From Natrinema sp. SYSU A 869 (GTDB lineage: Archaea > Halobacteriota > Halobacteria > Halobacteriales > Natrialbaceae), in NCBI RefSeq assembly GCF_019879105.1, contig NZ_CP082248.1:186001-250000 (forward strand): a stretch of DNA of 64,000 bases, written 5' to 3'. This document shows positions 17,471-26,099 of this stretch, piece after piece. Under the pieces are notes generated by a model that was not told where the DNA came from, did not search any database, and saw only the letters and a list, made by a program, of their open reading frames with translations. Numbering within the stretch: position 1 is the stretch's first letter; every line of letters begins with the position of its first letter. The position numbers and the translations under genes were made by a program.

Positions 17471-18034
17471 TCGCAATACCACGGCCGTCAGGCCGTGGAT
17501 ACGCACCGTCACTCAGAGCAACAGACACCCATTCAGATGCCTGTTCCGAGTTTTCCACGCTGAAGTTTAAGTGACAGGCCGCTGTACAGAGAAGGGAGGA
17601 ATCGGTCGGGACGGAGCGGATTCCGAACCGTCCTTCGGAGGTCGTTCGAGAATCGAAGATTCTCGTGATGACAAGAGACCTTTGGTCTCTCGAACCACGG
17701 CCTGTCCGCCTATACAACGAGACAGTATCCGAAAGAGCAAGCGGTGAACGCCACATTCCAGAAGAGTGTGCCGACGTACCGACTGCTCAAAGCGAACCAG
17801 CAGATACCCCCAAGTCTGCCGACGCCTGCCCGAGTCCTCGTGGCAAAAACAACACGTGGACTCCGCACATGGGTGAGGATAGGGGAACGGCGGTTTGGCA
17901 CTGCCAGCAGTCCATCACACCGATGCTGTGGGACTACCCGTGCCCGAAAGGTGTGGTCGTCCGGTGATTGGACTGCGAACCTGACACTCCCACCGCTCGG
18001 GATTCCTCCGCGTTTACGCGGAGGAGGATGTCAA
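17471..18034 (+). mobile_element. non-autonomous IS200/IS605 (IS1341)-type element, subfamily 2, 564 bp
   Basis: The left end has the hairpin CCACGGCC-GTCA-GGCCGTGG (17479-17498) and the right end has CCTCCGCG-TTTA-CGCGGAGG (18005-18024) followed by AGGATGTCAA, the usual right end of haloarchaeal tnpB elements and the 3' part of the omega RNA. No transposase or tnpB remains between them. The right 330 bp match the element at 42107-42440 and the left hairpin matches that at 47703-47722. Confidence 0.7.
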
Positions 18035-18373
18035 ATTAGCTAGTTTGGGTTTTTGCGTAGGCAAGGTAGTCTATGCGACACCACCATTCGCAGGAATTAC
18101 CTGACCACTGATCCACTTGGCGTCTGCTAAAATAGCAAATAAACCGGATTGTTAGCAGGAAAGCGAACTGAGCACGAAGAATCTATACTGCTGAAGACGA
18201 TCTGAGGGCATCCACGACAGTCCCATGCGTTGGGCACCCAAAGGATTTCCTCAAGCCGCTCCAAGAACATACAAGGACATGATGTTCCACCCGTATCGGT
18301 TCAGGAGACACGAGCAGGGCCTTGTCTCCCAATCTGGGTCTAGAGAAATCGCTTCTGGGGGGATCTTCCATCC
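18035..18373. other. intergenic, no gene seen
   Basis: No convincing coding frame. It separates the IS-type element from the small membrane-protein gene. Confidence 0.35.
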
Positions 18374-18763
18374 ATGAATTCGCGTCAGGTCGACGCTGTC
18401 ATCGACCTCTCATACGGGGTGTTGATCTTTGTCTCCATCGTGTTGATCGTCACGGTAGGAACCGAAACTGGTCTCGCCTTCGGGTTCGGCGTCTTGGTTT
18501 CCTACGCGGTTCACGTCGTCTGGAAGATGGCGCGCTTCGATCCCGACTGGATGACCCAGGCCGTCGAGGAGGCCGTCGACCAGACCGTGGGGGAGACGGT
18601 CGAAGAGGCGGTCGGACAGAGCGTCAAGGAGCAGGTCGGCATAGTCCAGGATCAGATCGAGACCGTCGAGCAGCGCGTCGAGCGTCGCCCACGGGAAGAT
18701 GAGGTTGAGGAGCTGATCGAGGAGACCGTCGAAGATGACACGCAAGGCCGGTCGGATAGCTGA
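18374..18763 (+). CDS. small membrane protein with C-terminal coiled coil
   Basis: 129 residues. Two transmembrane helices occupy residues 10-50 (VLIFVSIVLIVTVGTETGL and GFGVLVSYAVHVVW). Residues 60-115 form a long acidic heptad-like helix (AVEEAVDQTVGETVEEAVG, then QDQIETVEQRVER). This architecture, membrane anchor plus acidic coiled coil, is common in haloarchaea and unassigned. It precedes the phosphate permease gene by 138 nt in the same direction. Confidence 0.65.
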   Translation: MNSRQVDAVIDLSYGVLIFVSIVLIVTVGTETGLAFGFGVLVSYAVHVVWKMARFDPDWMTQAVEEAVDQTVGETVEEAVGQSVKEQVGIVQDQIETVEQRVERRPREDEVEELIEETVEDDTQGRSDS

Positions 18764-18900
18764 TCACATTCCCCGGATACTGGGTCGCATCACGAGTTGC
18801 GACTGAACGACATCTGTTGTCAGTCCGTATCTCACGGTACAGACAGTTTTTCGACGCTAACAGACGGCACAATAACTATGAGTCTATCTGCGCAATATCT

Positions 18901-20094
18901 ATGCGAGAAGGTACCATGGTCGCTGTATTGATTCTCGTAGGCGTCTTCGTCGCGGTTTTCGTCGGGTACAACGTCGGCGGCGCGACGACGGGTCCGGCAT
19001 TCGGTCCGGCGGTCGGTGCCAACGCGATCTCGAAGACGTGGGCAGCCGCACTGATGACGATCTTTTTCTTTGTTGGCGCCTGGACGATCGGCCGTCGAGT
19101 CGTCGACACGCTCGGGACTGAACTGGTCCACGACCCCGGCGTCTTCACGCTGGAAGCGAGTATCGGCGTCCTCTTTTTCATTGGGCTGGCGCTGTTCGTC
19201 GGGAACTTCTTCGGTGTCCCCGCCTCGACCTCGATGACGGCTGTCGGCGCGATCGCGGGACTCGGCCTCGCGGGCGGGGAACTGAATTGGGCGGTGATGG
19301 GCGAAATCGCCGTCTGGTGGATCGTCGCTCCCTTCATCGGCTTCTGGATATCGCTGATCATCGGCCGATACTTCTACGCGTATCTCAATCGGATGGTCGC
19401 CATGGAGCGAAGCAAGGGACCACTCCTCACGGTCGATCGCTCTCGCGTCGTCCCGGTTCCCACCGCGAGCGAAACCACGAGCCGACGCGAGTTGAGCGGC
19501 GTGTTAACCGTCATCGTGATCGGCTGTGTGATGGCGTTCAGCTCCGGCACCTCCAACATCGCGAACGCGATCGCCCCGCTGGTCGGCAGCGGTGCACTCG
19601 AAATGAATCCCGCTATCGTCATCGGCTGTCTAGCCGTCGGCATCGGCACGTTCACTATCGCCCGGCGTACCCTGGAGACGATGGGTAACGACCTCACCGA
19701 ACTCCCGCTGACGGCGGCTATCGTGGTCGCGACCGTCAGCGCCACGCTGGTGACCTTCCTGTCCTGGATCGGGATCCCAGCGAGCTTCGTCGTGATCGCG
19801 ACGATGTCGATCATCGGCCTCGGCTGGGGACGGGCAACTCGTCAAGTCACAGTCCTCGAATCCGTCCGTGGGGAGCAAGCGGCGAAGATCTCCGTCGGGG
19901 CGCTGGCCGCCGACGAGGAGGGCGAAGAATTACCGTCGATCGGCCAAGAAAATCCCGCGGACGTTCCGTCTGCGTCGGATCTGTTCGATCCCGCAACGAC
20001 CGGCCGGGTCGTTCTGATGCAGAACTTCGTCCCGGTGATCGCAACGGTCGGGGCGTACCTGACCTTCCGGTTCGTCCCCGTCTTCGGGATCTGA
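18901..20094 (+). CDS. PiT-family inorganic phosphate permease
   Basis: A 398-residue membrane protein. Both halves carry the PiT signature: GYNVGGATTGPAFGPAVGAN near the N-terminus and SSGTSNIANAIAPLVGSG in the second half, each with the conserved Asn that lines the site. FFGVPASTSMTAVGAIAGLG is the P-A-S-T loop. Energy comes from sodium or proton symport. I choose ATG 18901; ATG 18916 is also possible. A broken paralogue lies at 21418-22164. Confidence 0.9.
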   Translation: MREGTMVAVLILVGVFVAVFVGYNVGGATTGPAFGPAVGANAISKTWAAALMTIFFFVGAWTIGRRVVDTLGTELVHDPGVFTLEASIGVLFFIGLALFVGNFFGVPASTSMTAVGAIAGLGLAGGELNWAVMGEIAVWWIVAPFIGFWISLIIGRYFYAYLNRMVAMERSKGPLLTVDRSRVVPVPTASETTSRRELSGVLTVIVIGCVMAFSSGTSNIANAIAPLVGSGALEMNPAIVIGCLAVGIGTFTIARRTLETMGNDLTELPLTAAIVVATVSATLVTFLSWIGIPASFVVIATMSIIGLGWGRATRQVTVLESVRGEQAAKISVGALAADEEGEELPSIGQENPADVPSASDLFDPATTGRVVLMQNFVPVIATVGAYLTFRFVPVFGI

Positions 20095-20279
20095 TCTGCA
20101 CCGATCGATCCGAAAGACGAACGATGCCATGCGTATCGTTTCACCAGGATCAACGGCCGGTCGGAGTTCCTAACTCTGGACAGCCAGCCGTGGTCCGCTG
20201 GCCGATTGGTCAGTGCAGAAAAATTCCTCGCACACTGGCCGCTTGTTCAATGGGTATACCGTCTCCGATCAATAGCTCC

Positions 20280-20375
20280 ACTCTAATCGAATATGTTCTC
20301 ATCCCGATAGACGGCTCGGAGATGGCACTCTCTCCAGAGTTCTTCGCCGGATCCCATTCTTCATATCTGCTTTAG
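20280..20375 (+). pseudogene. N-terminal fragment of a universal stress protein
   Basis: The frame reads YVLIPIDGSEMAL and then FFAGSHSSYLL before stopping. The first part is the opening strand and nucleotide-binding turn of UspA proteins. Only about 25 residues of the usual 140 remain, so this is a relic. UspA genes often accompany phosphate permeases in haloarchaea. Confidence 0.4.
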
Positions 20376-20445
20376 CGTGAAACACTCACTACCCGTGCTC
20401 AATGCTCAATGAGAATTCTATCAGCTCTGGATTATGCGAAGATGA

Positions 20446-20904
20446 TCACTCCTCGAGAGACCCAGTGGACTCAAGGTAGTCACGGACCTCCAGGACGAAC
20501 TGACGATACCGCTCGAGGTCCTGCAGTGCGTTGTAGACCACATCGTGATCGATGATGTCGCCGTAGGTGTGTGCCAGGACGTTCCGAAACTGAGCACCCT
20601 GAGCCATTTCCTCGGCTGTCGAATCGGACAGGATACCAAGCTCTCCGAGAGCCCGCATTGATTCCGGATTACTCCTCGGTGGCGAGCCACGCTCGTGCTT
20701 AACCAGTTCCTCACCGATGTCGATGGCTGCCTCGGTCATCTTCACGAACCGCCGCTCGACGATATCACGACTGTCCGAATTAGCGCGGTAAGCCTCCCGG
20801 CTCAGCGATTGCTTCCGAGCGAGGACACCCAGACTCGCTTCGATCGTATCGACAGCGTTCAGAATTCGGTTGAGTCGGTCAGCAGGAAGGGTCTCCTCCG
20901 TCAT
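20446..20904 (-). CDS. hepT: HepT-like toxin (HEPN domain)
   Basis: A 152-residue helical protein of the HEPN/DUF86 type. The active-site motif R-x4-H-x-Y is present as RNVLAHTY near residue 115, as in HepT RNases. The start overlaps the stop of the mntA-like gene (ATGA at 20901-20904), the standard antitoxin-toxin arrangement. In the characterised systems MntA adds AMP to the HepT tyrosine and switches it off. Confidence 0.87.
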   Translation of the reverse strand: MTEETLPADRLNRILNAVDTIEASLGVLARKQSLSREAYRANSDSRDIVERRFVKMTEAAIDIGEELVKHERGSPPRSNPESMRALGELGILSDSTAEEMAQGAQFRNVLAHTYGDIIDHDVVYNALQDLERYRQFVLEVRDYLESTGSLEE

Positions 20905-21383
20905 CGATCTCGAGCCTCGCCATCAGTTGCTGTGACAGCGGAGCCACCGAGATGCTCGTCGATCTTAGCGATTGCTGCATCGAACCGTTCACGCGGTGAT
21001 CGGTCTGCAGACTCAGCTGCGGTGAGTTGATTTCGGACGTTAGTCGCGTGTTCCGGATCACCGATGAGCAGCACGCCCTGCTCGAAGATTGACTCGGCAA
21101 GTTCGGGTGATACCGTCTGGAGATCGACGAGATCCACATCGTCAGTGGCGAGTGCGTCACTGAGATCGGCACTCAACCCGAAAAAGACCTCGTTGTAGTC
21201 CGGATCACTGGGGTGAACAGAGTCGAAGTCGACTGCAATGTCAATATCGCTCTGTGAGTGTGTGTTTCTACTCGCGTGAGAACCGAACAGAATCGCCAGC
21301 TGTACTGACTGCTCTCGAAGTACTGCTTGCAAGGTCTCGAGGGGGAGAGACTCGTCGAGATCCGCCTCCTCACTGGTTCTCAT
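20901..21383 (-). CDS. mntA: MntA-like nucleotidyltransferase antitoxin
   Basis: A 160-residue protein with the minimal nucleotidyltransferase motif G-S-x10-D-x-D (GSHASRNTHSQSDIDIAV) near residue 35 and a third acidic position in DDVDLVDLQTV. I start it at ATG 21383 (MRTSEEADLDE); upstream residues are not family-like. It is the antitoxin of the HepT toxin encoded directly after it. Confidence 0.85.
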   Translation of the reverse strand: MRTSEEADLDESLPLETLQAVLREQSVQLAILFGSHASRNTHSQSDIDIAVDFDSVHPSDPDYNEVFFGLSADLSDALATDDVDLVDLQTVSPELAESIFEQGVLLIGDPEHATNVRNQLTAAESADRSPRERFDAAIAKIDEHLGGSAVTATDGEARDR

Positions 21384-21417
21384 TGTCAAAAAACACGTTC
21401 TCGATGCATATAAACAC

Positions 21418-22164
21418 TCAGGAGCGACTCTGCACGAACATCTTTCTGTGGATTGTGTAGCAAGCTCGAGTGGACTCGTAGGCATGCTTGGTGTCTCCGA
21501 CCAGCGGAGCAACCGCATTCGCGACGTTGCTCGCGCCCGCACTGAACGACATGTAACACGCGATGATGAAAGCGATTCCCGTACTCATGACTTCGCGAAG
21601 CGAGGTGCCCGGTCCGAGCGTTGGAGTCGGGACGTAACCGTCTGTGTCCAATTCGAGTAACGGTCCATCCGATTGACTGACCTCGAAGTACCGATTCAAA
21701 TGCGGATACAGATATCGTCCGACGACGCCACCAGACCAAAAGCCGATAATCGGCGCAAGGATCCACCACATGAGGATCTCACCCATGATCGACCAGTTCA
21801 GCGAATCCGTGGCGATTCCGAGTCCCGCGATTGCACCGACTGCCGTCATCGATGTTGAAACAGGTACGCCGTAGAGATTAGCGATTAACATTCCCAAGCC
21901 GATAAACGACAAGACCACGATACTTGCCTCGATAGAGAATGCGGACTGCGGAACAATGTTCTTCCCGAGAGTGTTCGTCACGTTCCGACCGATCGTCCAG
22001 CCACCTATCAGAACAAAAATCACCATGAAGACTGTTGCTATGCCCTTCTTGATGAGGTTCGCCCCAATTGACGGACCCCAAGCTACGCCGGTGGAGGAAC
22101 CTCCGATATTGAACCCGACGAAGGCTGCCGCCAGAACACCGATGAATCATATTGGCGACACCAT
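21418..22164 (-). pseudogene. broken PiT phosphate permease
   Basis: Homologous to 18901-20094 along its length: GFNIGGSSTGVAWGPSIGAN, NLYGVPVSTSMTAVGAIAGLG and SFSAGASNVANAVAPLVGD. The frame from ATG 22164 has an in-frame TGA after five codons (MVSPI-stop-FIGVLAAAF) where Trp would fit. After GDT the PiT similarity ends at about 21480 and a short unrelated tail follows, so the last third, including the final helices, is gone. Two independent lesions make a true pseudogene likely. Confidence 0.75.
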
Positions 22165-22525
22165 GTTGGAATAATATATGGTGGTGTTGAAAAGAATGGT
22201 GGTGCAATACGGTGATCTCTTCCCCTACTACCACTGATGTGGCGGCCTCGGTCGTCGGTATTCCAATCCTGGCGACAGCAATCGTCTCAGCGGGTTGGAT
22301 CAGCCATGAAATTACTGTAGTCAAGGACTGCTTCTCCAGATCGGTAAGCGAGGCCCAGCCGTCGACAGTAATCGGACGACCCAGGGAGCGATTGAAGCGG
22401 GGACTCCGACACGGTTGCATCGAAAATATGCCTGAGGGAACGACGTTTTTCCTTCAGCCCGTTGAGTATACCTTCACTCAACAAGTCTGCCTTGTTGAAT
22501 CCGGTGACGGCGTAGCAGTCACTGT

Positions 22526-22735
22526 TTGATTGATCGTCATAGCCTTTGGCGCCGGCGAGAACCTCTATTTCCGCCGTATTTCGCAGTGCCACCCGACAGC
22601 CCGCATGGGTATCGTTCGGCCAGTGTGCCGAACAGTGGACGTCCAGCACGGCACACGAGGCCGTATCGACCAGGGCTGTCACTTTCAGCGTCCGTCTGTG
22701 GCGATCCGGTCGTGAGATATAAGTAGGCTGTCAGA
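22526..22735 (-). pseudogene. IS5-type transposase fragment
   Basis: The frame contains TLKVTALVDTASCAVLDVHC and RNTAEIEVLAGAKGYDDQS, the D-containing core and the conserved GDKGYDD-like segment of IS5-superfamily transposases. Similarity stops near 22526, and the following frame to about 22290 is of uncertain origin. It abuts the 3' end of the orc1 gene. Confidence 0.55.
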
Positions 22736-23969
22736 TCAAGCCGTTTTCGCGAGCGTTCTCCTGCAGCGAGTCTAGATCGAGTTCGTCACTCATATGCAAG
22801 TTCTCGAGCGTCGACAGCGCAGCGTCTAGGGGAACATCGACTTCGTACTCGTAGTAGATACCACCAGCTCGACCCTCGTTTTGTTTCGTCCGATTGAGGA
22901 CCCCGAGCATCGAGAGTTCAGCAAGGTGGTTGTGGAACGCCCTCCCGCCAAGTGGATCACGCTCAGTGGCTTCGGCGAGATCTTGGTACTGATCGTACAG
23001 CGTCTGTTTTTGCAGTGGGACACTGTCAGGTTCGGCAACCGACGACGCAACAACCGCTAACAGAGTCAGATGCCCGTGTGAGGTCAGATCTTTCATCGAC
23101 TCCTCAATACGCTGTTTCTCGAGGAGTTGTTTCGCGTCGCGAACGTGTTCTTCGGTCACAGTGGCGTCATTCTGCCGACGTGTGAGATCCCCGGCCTCAA
23201 GCAAGAGATCCAGTGCCTGTCGTGCGCTACCCTTATCCTGTGCGGCAAAGGCCGCACACAGCGGGACGACATCCCCATTGAGGACGCCCTCTTCGAATGC
23301 GCGACCAGCCCGTTTTTCGAGGATATTCTGGAGGTCGTTGGCGTCGTAGGGTGGAAAATGGAGTTCACGCTCACAGAGCGTATCTTCGACTCGCGGGTCT
23401 AACTTCTCGCGAAATTTGAAGTCGTTGCTGATCCCAACGATTCCGACGCGAGAATTCTGGATCTTGTCGTTACTCCGAGCGCGTGGGAGTTGGTAGAGAA
23501 TCGAGTCGTCGTCACCGATGTAGTCGACCTCATCGAGAACGATTAAGACCGTGCCACCAATCGAATCGAGTTTTTCCCAGAGCATTTCGTAGACCGCGTT
23601 CAGCGGATATCCAGTTCGGCTGATTTTCTCAGTCGGATCGCGAAGCGTATTCACCAGGGAAACGGCGACACGATAGCTACTGGTCAAATCCTCGCAATTG
23701 AGATAGACGGTCGTAATCCTGACGTCGTCGTATTGTTTGGCGTCTTCCTCGAGATGGTGGAGGAGATACTTTGTCGTGGCTGTTTTTCCGACACCGGTTT
23801 TCCCATAAAGAAAGATGTTTCGAGGCTGTGCACCGTTGATGACCGGTTGGAGATAACCTGTGTATTGCTCGAGTTCGTCGCCCCGCTCATCGAGGGATTG
23901 AGGCTGATAGTCGTCATGGAGGACGTTCTCGTCCTCAAAGATTTCCTCACTCCGCTCGAAAAGTGCCAT
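22731..23969 (-). CDS. Orc1/Cdc6 replication initiator
   Basis: A 412-residue AAA+ initiator. Walker A is YGKTGVGKTATTKYL near residue 55, Walker B is GTVLIVLDEVDYIGDDD near 140, and sensor 1 lies in RVGIVGISNDFKF. The C-terminal third (LTLLAVVASSVAE, RDPLGGRAFHNHLAELSMLG) is the winged-helix domain that contacts ORB DNA. It is full length and intact. Its 5' side is the repeat-rich region 23970-24475, so it probably encodes the initiator for that origin. Confidence 0.93.
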   Translation of the reverse strand: MALFERSEEIFEDENVLHDDYQPQSLDERGDELEQYTGYLQPVINGAQPRNIFLYGKTGVGKTATTKYLLHHLEEDAKQYDDVRITTVYLNCEDLTSSYRVAVSLVNTLRDPTEKISRTGYPLNAVYEMLWEKLDSIGGTVLIVLDEVDYIGDDDSILYQLPRARSNDKIQNSRVGIVGISNDFKFREKLDPRVEDTLCERELHFPPYDANDLQNILEKRAGRAFEEGVLNGDVVPLCAAFAAQDKGSARQALDLLLEAGDLTRRQNDATVTEEHVRDAKQLLEKQRIEESMKDLTSHGHLTLLAVVASSVAEPDSVPLQKQTLYDQYQDLAEATERDPLGGRAFHNHLAELSMLGVLNRTKQNEGRAGGIYYEYEVDVPLDAALSTLENLHMSDELDLDSLQENARENGLI

Positions 23970-24475
23970 ATAAGCGAATTATAGTTCATCCACATAAAAC
24001 CACGGCAGCAATCGTTACAATCGATTCAACCGTTACGACCGTTCTCTGGACACACCCACACCACCACTGCAATCGTTTCTCCCCGAGAAAGAGGAGTGAA
24101 TCTCACTAGAACCCATGAATTGGTTTTGGAACAGACCTAGATTTATACGGTTTCCGTCACAACCAAACCCGCATTGCAAGACGTTGCGGAACGATTGAAT
24201 GGGTGGGGTGTTTGGTAGACCGATCGTTCCATGACGCTCTTGGTTTGACCGTATCTCCCAAGTTCGACCGCTATTATCTTTGTACCGTCTATATCTGGGC
24301 TCTAGATTTGCACCCTGTCTTGCCGATCCTTCGGACCGGAACGATTGAAGCAGTGGTGTCTCTCTCCCCTGTTCGTGAGAGAACGTCTGAAGAGGTGGTG
24401 TGTCTGGATCTGGCTGGAAGGAACGATTGAATCAGTGGGGTGGGGGTCTGGACAGTTTCACTCACTTTGTGACTT
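23970..24475. other. probable replication origin with ORB-like boxes
   Basis: The gene-free region next to orc1 holds four boxes with the core GGAACGATTGAA followed by a G/T-rich string: one on the minus strand at 24051-24080 and three on the plus strand at 24188-24215, 24338-24367 and 24420-24451. The inverted arrangement around an AT-richer stretch (about 24090-24180) is that of archaeal origins. A weaker related sequence lies at 24010-24040. The adjacency to orc1 is known practice for haloarchaeal origins; the boundaries are my estimate. Confidence 0.75.
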
Positions 24476-24524
24476 TATGACCTCTGATCTACACATCAAG
24501 CCGCCCAAAAGCATGAACTACATT

Positions 24525-24704
24525 TCAGTGGAAACAGGCCATCAGAACGTGTAGATCGTCGTCCCGCCGATGACCTACACTGACGGTGAAGACGTGGTCG
24601 AACCGAGCGAAAAGGCGGTCGCATAACCATTCTGCTGTGCTGTTGAATTCCTCAAGGGGTGTTCGATCTAGTACTCGTAGCAGCACGTGTAGTCTATACA
24701 ACAC
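24525..24704 (-). CDS. small protein coupled to membrane-protein gene (59 aa)
   Basis: The frame starts with a GTG at 24704 that directly follows the TGA of 24705-24980, so TGAGTG coupling is likely. The product contains LEEFNSTAEWLCDRLF, then FDHVFTVSVGHRRDDDLHVL, a helix followed by strands. I recognise no family. It lies between the origin and the membrane-protein gene and might belong to a virus-derived or plasmid-specific module. Confidence 0.4.
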   Translation of the reverse strand: MLYRLHVLLRVLDRTPLEEFNSTAEWLCDRLFARFDHVFTVSVGHRRDDDLHVLMACFH

Positions 24705-24980
24705 TCATTCATTGAGTATCTGGTTCGCCCGTACGATAATGTATATCAGGACGATCCCAGAGCCGACCGCGATGATAAACTGGCTCGCGAGCATGTACAA
24801 AAAACCAAGTCCGGTGGTTAAGCCTAATAGACCGCTAAATACGACCCGAAAAAGGAGTGGGACCAGGGCAATTAGGATAACAGCCCCAATAAGTTTCGTA
24901 AGGGGGACTGCTTCTTTGATAATCTGGACTGTATCGAGTTCGCTAGAATCGGGTTCGAAGAACGGTCTGGAGGGCGACAT
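24705..24980 (-). CDS. small membrane protein (91 aa)
   Basis: Two to three hydrophobic segments follow an acidic N-terminus: LIGAVILIALVPLLFRVVF, then LTTGLGFLYMLASQFIIAV and VLIYIIVRANQIL. Length and layout recall small membrane proteins of pleolipovirus-like modules, but this is only a resemblance. The stop codon is shared with the GTG start of the next small gene. Confidence 0.55.
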   Translation of the reverse strand: MSPSRPFFEPDSSELDTVQIIKEAVPLTKLIGAVILIALVPLLFRVVFSGLLGLTTGLGFLYMLASQFIIAVGSGIVLIYIIVRANQILNE

Positions 24981-25269
24981 CCTCTGAAAATGTCCATCTA
25001 CAAATAATATATCTTACGAATAGGTTCATCGAAGTGAACCTCCCATGCTGATGCTGTTTCCGGCATACAACCTGTTTCAGTTCGCGGGGCTCGAAGATGA
25101 GCACGACATCATTGTCAGCCGAGCCGATTTCAACATTGATCGGCGTATACCAAGTGTAGTCGACATCGGTCCGCTCGGAGCTCGCGATGAGGACGAAGTC
25201 GTCGTAGTTCGAGCGGAGCGTGTAGACGGAAAACGTCCTTCGCCGCGAACTCGTGGGGAGCCGGCTCAC
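24943..25269 (-). CDS. possible small protein upstream of membrane gene
   Basis: The 108-residue frame has protein-like stretches (TLRSNYDDFVLIASSERTD, INVEIGSADNDVVLIFEPRE) in its middle, which suggest a beta-rich domain. Its end overlaps the start of the membrane-protein gene by 38 nt, and no start or family can be confirmed. An opposite-strand frame over the same region is less convincing. Confidence 0.3.
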   Translation of the reverse strand: MSRLPTSSRRRTFSVYTLRSNYDDFVLIASSERTDVDYTWYTPINVEIGSADNDVVLIFEPRELKQVVCRKQHQHGRFTSMNLFVRYIICRWTFSEDVALQTVLRTRF

Positions 25270-25337
25270 TGCAGCCGGTCATACCGACCACCTCGCGCGA
25301 CCGACATCCGCCAACTGATTAGTGGGAGATCGACTCA

Positions 25338-25559
25338 TCAAGTGGATGACCGCTGTCCGCAATTGTTACCAATCTCGAGTTCCGTGTCGACGTCGCGAGG
25401 ATCGACATCGTAATCGACGAGACGGTCGGCAGCCAGCTGCCACGCGTGCTCGGCGAGCTCGGGATCGGCTCGTTCGTAATGGACGCTGAACTCAGTCAGT
25501 GTGACGGCGATCAGGAGGTCTTCCTGTCGATCGGTGAGGGCATCGCCGATGTTGGCCGC
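25338..25559 (-). pseudogene. degenerate paralogue of the 1192-1386 small protein
   Basis: The minus-strand frame reads DLLIAVTLTEFSVHYERADP and EHAWQLAADRLVDYDVDP, matching the 1192-1386 protein. The frame begins just after a TGA and has no ATG or GTG before the homologous part, so the start seems lost. A TATA-like TTTATATACT lies upstream. It is either a pseudogene or uses an unusual start. Confidence 0.45.
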
Positions 25560-25880
25560 GGCTCAGTATATAAATCACGCATCGCAGAAACGCCGGCCAG
25601 AGGCCAGCGATTGAGCCCCCATCCCTGTAGGTGATCTGTCGCTAGGGAAGGGTCCGAGATCGATGTGCGTGACAATTGGCCATTGGCTTCACGTCGGAAC
25701 GTGATTCGATCTCAGAAGACGAGGGACCGTCTGTCTCATGTCGGACGAATTCTGTCAGGCAACGACTGAACCCATTCCCCCTCGCCATCATCATCTTGAG
25801 TCCATTTTCGAATAGCTCTATTGGCTGTACAAGTTGGTAACAACGATGTTACCAGCGGATGAACGGAAGAGAAGCCTCGT
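25560..25880. other. intergenic, no gene seen
   Basis: About 320 bp with no convincing frame, RNA or repeat. Confidence 0.35.
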
Positions 25881-26045
25881 TTACTCGTCGGCCGATCCGT
25901 CGCTGTCGTCCTCGTCTAGGTGCCGTTCTTCCTGGGCGACGTCGGTAGCCGGCCAGCCCTCCCGTTGATACTCTCTGACGTGTTCGGTGTTGACATGCTC
26001 GAGGAACTCGGCTGTACCGCCGGCCGAAAGGGACGACAGGACCAC
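25881..26045 (-). CDS. short acidic protein or C-terminal relic (54 aa)
   Basis: From a GTG at 26045 the frame reads LSAGGTAEFLEHVNTEHVRE and ends with the very acidic HLDEDDSDGSADE. The composition is that of a real haloarchaeal C-terminus. It could be a complete small protein or the tail of a lost gene. No family recognised. Confidence 0.4.
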   Translation of the reverse strand: MVLSSLSAGGTAEFLEHVNTEHVREYQREGWPATDVAQEERHLDEDDSDGSADE

Positions 26046-26099
26046 AGTCTCAGTTTACTTTTGTTGATGGAGTGGTAGCACTCGTGCTGTTGTGCGCTG

